Of a stretch of DNA of 64,000 nt, positions 1 through 12,300 are shown piece by piece; positions within the stretch are counted from its first letter, which is position 1, and each line of letters starts with the position of its first letter. The DNA is from Mercenaria mercenaria (lineage: Eukaryota > Mollusca > Bivalvia > Venerida > Veneridae). The notes beneath the pieces were generated by a model, which was given only the letters and a program-made list of their open reading frames with translations, made no database searches and was not told where the DNA came from. The position numbers and the translations under genes were made by a program. The stretch lies in contig NC_069375.1 of the NCBI RefSeq assembly GCF_021730395.1, forward strand, positions 12,051,001 to 12,115,000. The letters run 5' to 3'.

Positions 1-912
1 TTAGGTCAGCTTTTCTCCTAAACTATCAAAGCTATTGCTTTGAAACTTGGAATACTTGTTCACCATCATAAGCTGACCCTGTATAGCAAGAAACATAACT
101 CCATCTTGCTTTTTGCAAGATTTATGGCCCCTTTTGTACTTAGAAAATATCAGATTTCTTGGTTAAGTTTTATGTTTAGGTCAACTTTTCTCCCAAACTA
201 TCAAAGCTATTGCTTTGAAACTTGGAATACTTGTTCACCATCATAAGCAGACCCTGTACATCAAGAAACATAACTCCATCTTGCTTTTTGCAAGATTTAT
301 TGCCCCTTTTGGACTTAGAAAATCAGTTTTCTTGGTTAAGTTTTATGTTTAGGTCAGCTTTTATCCTAAACTATCAAAGCTATTGCTTTAAAACTTGCAA
401 CACTTGTTCACCATCATAAGTTGACCCTGTACAGCAAGAAACATAACTCCATCCTGCTTTTTGCTAGATTTATGGCCCCTTTTGGACTTAGAAAATATCA
501 GATTTCTTGGTTAAGTTTTATGTTTAGGTCAACTTTTTCTCTTAAACTATCAAAGCTATTGCTTTGAAACTTGCAACACTTGTTCACCATCATAAGCTGA
601 CCCTGTACAGCAAGCAGCGTAACTCCATCCTGCTTTTTGCAATAATTATTGCCCCTTTTGGACTTAGAAAATCATTTTCTTGGTTGAGTATTATGTTTAA
701 GTCAACTTTTCTCATAAACTATCAAAGCTATTGCTTTAAAACTTGCAACAGTTTTTCACCATCATAAGTGGACACTGTACATCAAGAAACATAACTCTAT
801 CCTGCTTTTTGCAAGAATGATGGCCCTTTTTAGACTTAGAATGGGTAGGACAATATTTCTATTACACAAAAAAAATCAGATGAGCGTCAGCACCCGCAAG
901 GCGGTGCTCTTG
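1..912 (+). mobile_element. HINE-like element, 3-prime part, with 175/173-bp array
   Basis: Nearly five copies of a 173-175-bp unit (boundaries about 1, 176, 349, 524, 697). Odd and even copies differ at the same place (tatcagatttcttgg versus tcagttttcttgg), so the array is dimeric. The 3-prime end is a hairpin AGCACC-GGTGCT followed by TCTTG at 912, then TT. The 5-prime end lies outside the window. Confidence 0.65.
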
Positions 913-1120
913 TTTGACATAGAAATTAGTTAAGTTTCACATACCATTCAATATTTTGTCTAATCTGTTTGATATATGGCTTTTAAACTTTGAATACTTG
1001 CTTACCATCATGGTCTCTATGTGTAGGCAAAATTACCTTACTTTTGTACTCACAACTTATTAGCTGGACCATTTGAAAAATAAATAGACCTATCCTATTA
1101 ATCATGCAATATTCCGACAT

Positions 1121-2175
1121 TTTTAGCTCACCTGAGCACAAAGTGCTCATGATGAGGTATTGTGATCACGCTGTGTCCGTGTGTGGGTCCATGCGTCAAG
1201 TCGTCCGTTGTCAACAATTATGTTTAAACAACATCTCCTCCAAAACCACTGAATGGATTTTGATGAAACTTGGCCTGGATGTTGCTTGGGTGGTCCTCTA
1301 CCAAAGTTGTTCAAACGGTTCCGCTTGGTTGCACATAGGGGCCACAAGACCTAAAAATGAAATAATTTCACAAATATTCCTTATGTCACCCTCTACCAAA
1401 ATTGTTCAAATTATACCGATTTGTCCAAAAACATGACCGCCTGGGGGCGTGGTCACTTTTTCCTATATCATATATATATAGTAGAAACTTTAAAAATCTG
1501 CTGGCCTGATTTTAAAATAATTTTATGCAAATGATCCTTGTGTGACTCTCTACCAAGATTGTTCAAATTATTTTGATTCGTCAAAAAACATGGCCACCAT
1601 GGGGTGTGGTCACTTTTCCCTATACATATATAGTGGAAACTAAAAATCGTCTTGTGTGAAAATGCTAGCACGATTTTAAAATAATTTTACACAAATGGTT
1701 CTTGTGTGACCCTCTGCCAACATTGTTCAAATTATTCTGATTCGTCAAAAAACATGGCTGCGAGGGGGCATGGTCACTCCCTATGTGTATATTGTAGAAA
1801 CTTAGAAAATCTTCTTGTATAAAACTGTAGCCCAATTTTGAAATAATTTCACACAAATTGTCTTTGTGTGACCTTCTACAAATACTGTTCAAATTTTTCT
1901 GGTAAGTCAAAAAGCATGGCTGTCAGAGGGCATGGTTACTTTTGATAAACAATTTCTGTATATAACATCTCCTCCAAAACCACTGAATGGATTTTGATGG
2001 AACTTTAGTCAAAATGATCTCTGGGTAGCTCTTTTTCAATGTTGTTAAAATGGTTCTGGTTAATTGAACATATGGGTCTTTTTGGTTAAAAATAGGTTTT
2101 CAGCTATTAGACTTTAAAAATCTTTTTCTCTAGAGCTTTGATATTTGGCATGTGATATTATACAATTACGGACTT
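1121..2175 (+). mobile_element. HINE-like element, family II, truncated
   Basis: Starts TTTTAGCTCACCTGAGCAC with inner hairpin GAGCAC-GTGCTC, then a cgtccgttg-rich leader and about five degenerate copies of a roughly 160-bp unit (anchors near 1434, 1591, 1757, 1917). It is cut off at 2175, where the next element begins; no 3-prime hairpin was found. Confidence 0.6.
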
Positions 2176-5100
2176 TTTAGCTCACCTGTCACAAAGTGAC
2201 AAGGTGAGCTTTTGTGATCGTGCGGTGTCCGTCGTCCATGCGTGCGTGCGTCCGTCCGTAAACTTTTGCTTGTGACCACTCTAGAGGTCACATTTTTCAT
2301 GGGATCTTTATGAAAGTTGGTCAGAATGTTTATCTTGATGATATCTAGGTCAAGTTCGAAACTGGGTCACGTGCCTTCAAAAACTAGGTCAGTAGGTCTG
2401 AAAATAGAAAAACCTTGTGACCTCTCTATAGGCCATATATTTCACAAGATCCTCATGAAAATTGGTCAGAATGTTCAGCTTGATGATCACTAGGTCAAGT
2501 ACGAAACTGGGTCACGTGCCGTCAAAAACTAGGTCAGTAGGTCTAAAAATAGAAAAACCTTTTCACCTCTCTAGAGGCCATATATTTCACAAGATCTTCA
2601 TGAAAATTGGTCAGAATGTTCACCTTGATGATATCTGGTCAAGTTCGAAACTTGGTCATGTGCCTTCAAAAACTAAGTCAGTAGGTCAAATAATAGAAAA
2701 ACCTTGTGACCTCTCTAAAGGCCATATTTTTCATGGGATCTGTATGAAAGTTGGTCTGAATGTTCATCTTGATGATATCTAGGTCAAGTTCGAAACTGGG
2801 TCACATGCGGTCAAAAACTAGGTCAGTAGGTCTAAAAATAGAAAAACCTTGTGACCTCTCTAGAGGCCATATATTTCATGAGATCTTCATGAAAATTGTT
2901 CAGAATGTTCACCTTGATGATATCTAGGTCAGGTTCGAAAGTGGATCATGTGCCATCAAAAACTAGGTCAGTAGGTCAAATAATAGAAAAACCTTGTGAC
3001 CTCTCTAGAGGCCATGTTTTTCATGGGATCTGTATGAAAGTTGGTCTGAATGTTCATCTTGATGATATCTAGTTCAAGTTCGAAAGTGGGTCATGTGCTG
3101 TCAAAAACTAGGTCAGTAGGTCAAATAATAGAAAAGCCTTGTGACCTCTCTAAAGGCCATATTTTTCATGGGATCTGTATGAAAATTGGTCTGAATGTTC
3201 ATCTTGATGATATCTAGGTCAAGTTCGAACAGGGTCATGTGCGGTCAAAAACTAGGTCAGTAGGTCTAAAAGTAGAAAAACCTTGTGACCTCTCTAGAGG
3301 CCATACTTGTGAATGGATCTCTATAAAAATTGGTCAGAATGTTCACCTTGATGATATCTAGGTCAAGTTTGAAACTGGGTCACGTCCATTAAAAAACTAG
3401 GTCAGTAGGTCAAATAATAGAAAAACCTTTTGACCTCTTTAGAGGCCGAACTTTTCATGGGATTTTTATGAACGTTGGTCTGAATGTTCATCTTGATGAT
3501 ATCTAGGTCAAGTTTGAAACTGGGTCAACTGCGGTCAAAAACTAGGTCAGTAGGTCTAAAATTATTAAAATCTTTTGACCTCTCTAGAGGCCATATTTTT
3601 GAATGGATCTTCATGAAAATTGATCTGAATGTTCACCTTGATGATATCTAGGTCAGTTTCGAAACTGGGTCACATGCTGTCAAAAACTAGGCCAGTAGGT
3701 ATAAAAATAGAAAAACCTTGTGACCTCTCTAGAGGCCATATTTTTCATGAGATCTTCATGAAAATTAGTGAGAATGTTCACCTTGATGATATCTAGGTAA
3801 AGTTCAAAACAGGGTCACGTACCTTCGAAAACTAGGTCAATAGGTCAAATAATAGAAAAGCCTTGTGACCTCTCTAGAGACCATATTTTTCAATGGATCT
3901 TCATGAAAATTGGTCAGAATTTTTATCTTGATAATATCTAGGTCAAGTTCAAAACTGGGTCACATGAGCTCAAAAACTAGGTCACTATGTCAAATAATAG
4001 AACAAGAGGACCATGATGGTCCTGAATCGCTCACCTATCCCCACATGACCCAGTGTTGAACTGAGTATGACGTCATTATTTCTATTATTTGACATAGTGA
4101 CCTAGTTTTTGAGCACATGTGACCTAGATATCATCAAGATAAAAAATTCTGACCAATTTTCATGAAGATCCATTGAAAAATATGGCCTCTAGAGAGGTCA
4201 CAAGGTTTTTCTATTATTTGACCTGATGGCCTAGTTTTTGAAGGCACGTGACCCACTTTTAAACTTGACCTAGATATCATCAAGGTGAACATTCTCACCA
4301 ATTTTCATGAAGATCTCCTGAAAAATATGGCCTCTAGAGAGGTCACAAGGTTTTTCTATTTTTCGACCTACTGACCTAGTTTTTGACCGCACATGACCCA
4401 GTTACAAACCTGATCTAGATATCATCAAGCTGAACATTCTCACCAATTTTCATGAAGATCCGTTGAGAAATATGGCCTCTAGAGAGGTCACAAGGTTTTT
4501 TCTATTTTTAGACCTACTGACCTAGTTTTTAACCCCACATGACCCAGTTTCGAACTTGACTTAGATATCATCAAGGTGAACATTCTGACCAATAATCATG
4601 AAGATCTCATGAAAAATATGGCCTCTAGAGAGGTCACAAGGTTTTTCTATTTTTAGATCTACTGACCTAGTTTTTAAACCCACGTGACCCAGTTTCGAAC
4701 CTGACCTAGATATCTTCAAGGTAAACACTCTGACCAATTTTCATGAAGATCCATTGAAAAATATCGCCTCTAGAGAGGTCACAAGGTTTTCCTATTTTTA
4801 GACCTACTGACCTAGTTTTTGACCGCACGTGACCCAGTTTCGAACTTGACCTAGATATCATCAAGATGAACATTCTGACCAATTTTCATGAAGATCCATT
4901 GAGAAATATGGCCTCTAGAGAGGTCACAAGGTTTTTCTATTTTTAGATCTACTGACCTAGTTTTTGACCCCACATGAACCAGTTTCGAACTTGACCTAGA
5001 TATCATCAAGGTGAACATTCTGACCAATATTCATGAAGATCTCATGAAAAATATGGCCTCTAGAGAGGTCACAAGGTTTTTCTATTTTTAGATCTACTGA

Positions 5101-5820
5101 CCTAGTTTTTAACCCCACGTGACCCAGTTTCGAACTTGACCTAGATATCATCAAGGTGAACATTCTGACCAATTTTCATGAAGATCCATTGAGAAATATG
5201 GCCTCTAGAGAGGTCACAAGGTTTTCCTATTTTTTAGACCTAATGACCTAGTTTTTGACCCTACGTGACCCAGTTTCGAACTTGACCTAGATATCATCAA
5301 GGTAAACATTCTGACCAATATTCATAAAGATATCATGAAAAATATGGCCTCTAGAGAGGTCACAAGGTTTTTCTATTTTTAGACCTACTGACCTAGTTTT
5401 TGAACCCACGTGACCCAGTTTCGAACTTGACCTAGATATCATCAAGGTGAACATTCTGACCAATTTTCATGAAGATCTTATGAAATATATGGCCTCTAGA
5501 GAGGTCACAAGGTTTTTCTATTTTTAGACCTACTGACCTAGTTTTTGATGGCACGTGACCCAGTTTTGAACTTGACCTAGATATCATCAAGATGAACATT
5601 CTGACCAACTTTCATAAAGATCCCATGAAAAATGTGACCTCTAGAGTGGTCACAAGCAAAAGTTTACGGACGCACGGACGGACGACGGACGACGGACACC
5701 GCGCGATCACAAAAGCTCACCTTGTCACTTTGTGACAGGTGAGCTAAAAAAACGACGTCATACTCAAAACTGGGTCATGTGGGAAGAGGTGAGCGATTCA
5801 GGACCATCATGGTCCTCTTG
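2176..5820 (+). mobile_element. HINE-like element, family I (split by a nested copy)
   Basis: 5-prime end TTTAGCTCACCTGTCAC with paired GTGACAAGGTGAGC, then cgtccgt leader, then an array of 145-bp monomers. The 3-prime end (5749-5820) carries GGTGAGCGATTCAGG and the hairpin GGACCATCATGGTCC then TCTTG. The terminal GCTCACCT and AGGTGAGC are subterminal inverted repeats. Bases 4013-5748 are another element. No protein coded. Helentron-derived (HINE/Pearl-like) is the best family match by structure. Confidence 0.75.
4013..5748 (-). mobile_element. HINE-like element, family I, nested in reverse orientation
   Basis: Starts with CAAGAGGACCATGATGGTCC (reverse of the 3-prime hairpin end) and ends GGTGAGCTAAA (reverse of the 5-prime end), with about eleven 145-bp monomers between. 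It interrupts the A-tract of the host copy: gaa before and aaaacgacg after rebuild the six-A site seen intact at 45065. No target duplication, as expected for TT-targeting Helentron relatives. Confidence 0.8.
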
Positions 5821-5973
5821 TTCATAGGTTGATATCAGGATGTATCAACCCAAAAACAGTTATATTCACTGAGCAGTCTTGTTATTATGATTGTATCTTT
5901 AATAAAGAAATAAGGTATAAATTTAGACCAAATCAGGTTGATATTGGTTTTCCAAGCACCTACTTCGATCTGT

Positions 5974-6680
5974 TTTTTAGCTCACCTGTCACATAGTGAC
6001 AAGGTGAGCTTTTGTGATCACCTTCGTCCGTCGTCAGTCCGTCTGTCTCGTGCGTCCGTCCGTCAACAATTTCTTGTCTGCACGATAGTGGTTTCATTTA
6101 TGATTTTATTTTAACCAAACTTGCACACAACTTGTATCACCATAAGATCTTGGTTCCTTTCTTGAACTGGCCAGATCCCATTACAGGTTCCAGAGTTATG
6201 GCCCCTGAAAGGGCCAGAATTAGCTATTTTGACCTTGTCTGCACAATAGCAGCTTCATTTATGATTTTATTTTAACCAAACTTGCAAACAACTTGTATCA
6301 CCATATGATCTTGGTTCCTTTCTTGAACTGGCCAGATTTCATTATGGGTTCCAGAGTGATGGCCCCTGAAAGGGCCAGAATTAGCTATTTTGACCTTGTC
6401 TGCACAATAGCAGCTTCATTTATGATTTGAATTTAATCAAACTTGCACAAAACTTGTGTCACCATAAGATCTCGGTTCCTTTCTTGAACCGGCCAGATCC
6501 CATTATGGATTCCAGAGTTATGGCCCCTGAAAGGGCCAAAATTAGCTATTTTAACCTTGTCTGCACAAGAGTTGCTTCATTTATGATTTGATTTTTACCA
6601 AACTTGCATCACCACAAGATCTTGGTTCTTTTCTTGAACTGGCCAGATTCCTTCATGGGTTCCAGAGTTATGGCCCCTTA
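5974..6680 (+). mobile_element. HINE-like element, family III, 3-prime truncated
   Basis: 5-prime hairpin as in family I (CTCACCTGTCACATAGTGAC), then four copies of a 160-bp unit carrying ccttgtctgcacaa and gttccagagttatggcccct (anchors 6231, 6391, 6551). It breaks off at about 6680 into AT-rich DNA. The same unit occurs at 36773-37380. Confidence 0.65.
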
Positions 6681-7894
6681 TATATGAATATATATAATAT
6701 ATGAAATAAATGTTACTCAAATATAGCTCTGTCAAATTTGAATGAATATAAAGCACATTGTCAAGCTTTTCAATAAACATTCACATGTATGATTAAGAAG
6801 AAAGAAAAGGAAAATTTGTCTTTGTAAATAATTTATTTTGAATAATATTACAAACGATGTGTAAATACATAGAAAATTATTTGACAACATCTGTAAGAAT
6901 GTAAAAATTAAAATACTTTGTATAAAATAGACTTTAATTCCAAATGTTCAACAAAAACATTGACAGCACAGCATTTAAGGTTTTTACATGTGGAAAGCAC
7001 GAAATCTCCAGCAGAATTCTATGTAAAGCCGAGAGCATATTTCTCGAAATGAAGTGTTTTTAGAAATACATACCATGAAATCATTTAATTTGTCGGCATG
7101 ACATTTTGTTGTTTTTACAAAACTGCTGATCCATGCAAGAATAATTCCAGGATGTCAAACTTTAAACATAAAATTAATCGGAAATTTAGAAGTTCACTGG
7201 AATTTAATTTTGCAGACTGAGTAGTACTAGAAATTATTTATTTCATATTGTGCAATTACACTGAATGATATACATGTATATCTTTACAAAAAATCTGACA
7301 TTTTACATGTCAAGATGGCACATACCTCCAGATGACAATTAAAACTTTTAATAAATTTACAATGAAAAGTAACTACTATTAAATATTGAAAATAATAAAC
7401 CAGTTTTGAGCAGATAGTTTGATGTGTATTCTACAAAGTTCAGTTAAAAACGTTCTTATTTCATGTATATCAAATTTCAATAGCAAAACTAACACTTTGG
7501 AGAGTTTTCTACATATTTTATTGACTAAAATATGGTTTTTAAACTTAAAATTTTCCTAGAATAAAAGGGATAACTCTAAATTTCTTCCTATTTGTAAAAG
7601 TATTTACTTCCTCTGCAATCATTTTGAAAAATCTGACATATATCTAGAGGCAAGCAGCTTTAATGACGAGCCCTTTAAATTAAGTGTATCTAAAACTTTA
7701 TTCCCCTGACATAATGAACTATGCACTTAATACCATGCTAATATATTATAACGCTTTTGTCACTATGGAAACCAGCTGGTACAATCTTGTTTTGTTTTTC
7801 TTATTTTTTCTGATGGTAGTATTGATTGTATGTGATTGACTAACATTGTCAATATATATGAAATAAATACTATTTGGACCAAACAGCAATCATC
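6681..7894. other. AT-rich noncoding stretch
   Basis: No exon, repeat end or RNA gene recognised. It lies downstream of ENDOV on its strand and could include distal 3-prime UTR; several AATAAA-like sites occur on the minus strand. Confidence 0.4.
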
Positions 7895-7999
7895 TACTGT
7901 AAATCATTTAATTTCGTGGGTATGAAATTTCGTGGATTGACTCAACCACGAAATCCACGAAAAATTAGTCCCCCACCAATAATAATGATTTCACAGTAT
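7895..7999. repeat. Short inverted repeat element (ccacgaaa / tttcgtgg)
   Basis: Contains tttcgtggattgactcaacc and its complement-like partner ccacgaaatccacgaaa, then agtcccccaccaataa. A diverged copy lies at 34692-34776. MITE-like dispersed repeat. Confidence 0.45.
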
Positions 8000-8936
8000 G
8001 TCACTGTAATTTTCGCTCACACCAAAACTCGTCATACAGGTTTACACCCAATTTTCAAGACTATAACATTTCTGAGAAAATTACGTACATTCTTTACATT
8101 AGCAGTTAATTACATGTTCCGATAAATACGTCAGTATCAAGTTAAAATAACACAGTTTAACACATGTAAGAATATTCTGGAGTTTGTGACTAACATTTAC
8201 ATTGGATTCATTTAAGGTATTGTAAAACTTTTTCTCAACAATTTTTTATTATCTTGCATTTAACGTTTTAATGCCTATAAATAATTTTACAGAACTATCA
8301 ACACTAGATATGTAAATAATTGATGCAAAAATGAAGATATATAATGCATAAAAGAAACCAGATCAGGAAATGAGACAATTTTGAAAATAGCTTCTTTAAC
8401 TGTATTGTTGTTAACGCCTTCAATTTTCTTAAAAAAACTTTGAAAAGGACAAAAATACTTATTATCATAAGTTATACATAATTATGTGCCATTGTTTTAA
8501 TTTAGACATAGTGAAAATATAATCCATCAGCTGATTTACAAAAAAAAACACTTACTTTTAGCATTAACATTTCATAAATTACTAAAACTGAAAATTTCTA
8601 AACAAACGTATTTCCTATAACTTCATTGAACTGTCAAGAGATATACTACTAACGTCTTCTTAAGTTGTTCAAAATATAATGATATTTCAATGGTATCACA
8701 TGTACATGTCAAATGTAAGGCACACCAGTTTTAGTATAAACAACATCGGTGGCAACTCATATTCCAACAAAAGGCACATCGCAATCCATCACTGTGCCTT
8801 CTCTGTAGCTTATAAAAATATTTACAAACTATAGCTGCTTTTGAGGGAAGAGCTTGTCTCCCACAACTACCTAATCATCTGAATAGTAAGTCTGTCTTTA
8901 TATACTGTTTACTCACAGAAAATATACCTTCGATTG
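8000..8936. other. AT-rich noncoding stretch
   Basis: Nothing coding seen. Likely ENDOV 3-prime UTR or downstream DNA; an AATAAA on the minus strand sits at 8250-8245. Confidence 0.35.
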
Positions 8937-9209
8937 TTTTGGAGTAAGCGGCCTATTGGTAAGTTTTGGAGTAAGCGGCCTATCGGTAATTCAAGGTCTT
9001 TAAGTCCAAAGTGCCAGGGACGATTTGGCTAGTTATTGAACTTGGCCAAGGACTTACTGACAAACACATTTTGTTCAAATATGGTGAAGATCGGATGAGA
9101 AATGTTTGACTTAAGAGTGCGGACAAGATTTATGACAGACGGACAGACACACAGACAGGAGTAAATCAATATGTCTCCCACTACACAGTGGTGTGGGAGG
9201 CATAGTTGT
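8937..9209 (+). repeat. Repeat fragment with terminal hairpin ctcccac/gtgggag
   Basis: A 26-bp direct duplication (ttttggagtaagcggcctat) at 8937 and 8963 leads into a segment ending in the hairpin gtctcccactacacagtggt-gtgggag near 9173-9205, which resembles the end of another hairpin-ended element family. Confidence 0.4.
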
Positions 9210-9254
9210 TGCCATTATCACAGATAGAACATTATTCTTAGATATCAGCAACTA

Positions 9255-9323
9255 TCAGGTACTGTCTGCAGCAGGTTCTGGTTTGAAGTTCACTCTCAGG
9301 TATTCTCTTGAATTAATGTCTGC
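9255..9323 (-). CDS. ENDOV: ENDOV exon 10 and stop
   Basis: Acceptor gttaatttcag, then ADINSREYLRVNFKPEPAAD and a TGA at 9257-9255. ADI-SRE matches the human C-terminus ADICSREHIRK. The branch and pyrimidine region of this acceptor overlaps the end of a mobile element starting at 9334. A polyadenylation signal was not fixed; AATAAA on this strand occurs at 8250-8245 and again further on. Confidence 0.88.
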   Translation of the reverse strand, partial: ADINSREYLRVNFKPEPAADST

Positions 9324-12300
9324 CTGAAATTAACAAGAGGGTCATGATGACCCTGGATCGCTCACCTGAGTAATATGAGCTACATGTTTCAAATGTCAAA
9401 ATGATGATAAAATATTAAGAAAGTCAGCAGGTCACATTCATGGTCAATGAAACTCAGTTTTACGATTTGTGTGCAAAACTGTGTATGTAATCAAAATTTC
9501 AAGGCTGTATCTTAAAAGACAAGGAAATAGGTCAGTAGGTCAAGGTCACAGTCAAGTGACATCATATTACTTGGGGCCATCAGGTAATTATAATTAAACA
9601 GTCTTGGAAATAGGATCAGATGATTTTTTAAGTATTTTTCCTATATAATTCACATAATAACTAAGTGACCCAAGGGCGGGGCCTCTTTTAAACCCAGGGG
9701 CATAATTTGAACAATTTTGGTAGAGGACTACTAGACAATGCATCATACCAAATATCAAAAGCCTAGGTTGTATGGTTTCAGACAAGAAGATTTTTAAAGC
9801 TTTTTCCTATATAAGTCTATATCAAACTTGGGACCCCCAGGGCAGGGCCTCTTTTCACCCAAGGAGTACAATTTGAACAATTTTAGTTGAGGACCATAAG
9901 ACAATGCTACAAACCAAATATCAAAAGTCTAAGTGTTGTGGTTTCAGACAAGAAGAGTTTTAAACTTTTTTTCCTATATAAGTCTATGTAAAACTTGGGA
10001 CCTCCGGGGCAGGGCCATATTTGACCCTAGGGAGATAATTTGAACAATCTTGGTAGAGGACCACTAGATGATGCTACACACCAAATATTAAAGCCCTAGG
10101 CCATGTGGTTTTGTACAAGAAGATTTTCAGTTTTCCCTATATAAGTCTACATAAACCATGTGACCCCCGGGGCAGGCCATATTTGACCCTAGGGGATAAT
10201 TTGAACAATCTTGGTAGAGGACCACTAGATGATGCTACATACCACATATCAAAGCCCTAGGTCATGTGGTTTTGTACAAGAAGATTTTCAAAGTTTTCCC
10301 TATACAAGTCTATATAAACCATGTGACCCCCCCACCCCCACCCCCCGGGTGGGGCCATATTTGATCCTAGGGGGATAATTTGAACAATTTTGGTAGAGGA
10401 CCACTAGATGATGCTACACACCAGACATCAAAGCCCTAGGCCCTGTGGTTTTGGACAAGAAGATTTTTAAAGTTTTTCCTTTCGGTTGCCATGGCAACCA
10501 GAGTTCTGCATGGAATTCAATTCTTTGAACAATTTTGAAACGGGGCCACCCAAGGATCATTCCTGTGAAGTTTGGTGTAATTCTGCCCAGTGGTTTTCAA
10601 GAAGAAGATTTTTTTAGAAATTGTTGACGCACGACGGACATCAAGTGGTCACAATAGCTCACCTTGTCACTTTGTGACAGGACCTGGTGAGGTAACAAGA
10701 TTAATGCGTATTTCAAAACTTATTTTGTATTCAATACTTCATAAGTTTACTACTAACTTGCCCAAAATATTATCACACAGATTGGTGTATTTTAGTTAAA
10801 AGAAAACTGACTCATTATATAACAGAGACAAAATTAACTAGTGTTGTCACAGGAGTGACGAATTATACCCCCACAATATGGCCTTGTCACAGAACTAAGC
10901 CAATGTCAAAGCTGAACTTGCTTGACCTTTGACCTACTGACCACAAAATCAATAGAGGTCATCTGCTAGTCATGATCAACCTCCCTATGAAGTTTCATGA
11001 TCCTCCACCTAAGCGTTCTCAAGTTATTGTCCGTAAAAGGTTTAAATGACCTTTGACCTTTGGAACTCAAAATCAATATGGGTCATCTGCTTGACATGAC
11101 CAACCTCCAGATTAAGTTTCCTGATCCTAGTCCCAAGCATTCTCAAGTTATTGTCTGAAATCTGTTTAAATGTTCAGGGTCACTGTGACCTTGACCTGTG
11201 ACCTACTCACCTCAGAGTCATTAGGGGTCATCTGCTAGTCATAACCAACCGCCCTATCAATTTTCATGATCCTAGACCCAAGCATTCTCAAGTTATCATC
11301 CTGAAACCATTTAACTGTTCCAAGTCACTGTCACCTTGACCTTTGACCTACTGACCTCAAAGTAAAACTTGACCTGTATTTCATGATGTTACACCTGTGT
11401 ACATAAAATTATGATCCTAGGCCCAAGCGTTCTCAAGTTATCATCCGGAAACCATTTAACTGTTCCGAGTCACTGTGACCTTGACCTTTGACCTACAGAC
11501 CTCAAAGTCGAACTTGACTTGCATTTCAGGATGTTACACCTGTGTACCAAAATTTATGATCCTAGGCCCAAGCGTTCTCAAGTAATAATCCAGAAAGCAT
11601 TTAACTGTTCCGAGTCCCTGTGACCTTGACCTACAGACCTCAAAGTCGAACTTGACCTGCATTTCAGGATGTTACACCTGTGTACCAAAATTTATGATCC
11701 TAGGCTCAAGCGTTCTCAAGTTATCATCCGGAAACCATTTAACTGTTCCGAGTCCCTGTGACCTTGACCTTCAGACCTCAAAGTCGAACTTGACCTGCAT
11801 TTCATGATGTTACACCTGCGTACCAAAATTTATGATCCTAGACCCAAGCGTTCTCAAATTATCATCCTGAAACCGTTTAACTGTTCAGGGTCACTGTGAC
11901 CTTGACCTTTGACCTACTGACCCCAAATTCGAACCTGACCTGTATTTTCTGATGTTACACCTGTGTACCAAAAATTATTTAAATTGGTCAAGCCGTTCTT
12001 GAGTTATCATCCGGAAACCATGCCAAACCAACGGACCGACCGACCGACCAACTGCCAAGCTCACTCCTATATACCCCCCAAAACTTCATTTTGTGGGGGT
12101 ATGACAAAAACATATTACCAGTCTAACAGGGTCTGGTACTCTGTGTTTACAACATTTGTGAACCAGTCTAACAGCTGTATCCATAGTAACCAAGTTTCCA
12201 GGTGACACATACACTGGATTCTTTGTGTTATTGCAGCTACGTAAAGCCTGAAAAAACAGGTGGGTAGTATTACACTAAATATAAAGAAAGTCCTTGGTCC

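Noticed and set aside
2462-5700. Open frames of 60-110 codons in the HINE arrays (also at 44403, 49718, 59724, 60313)
   Set aside because: They repeat with the 145-bp monomer, start and stop at array irregularities, and read as similar low-information peptides in each copy; no start context or family motif.
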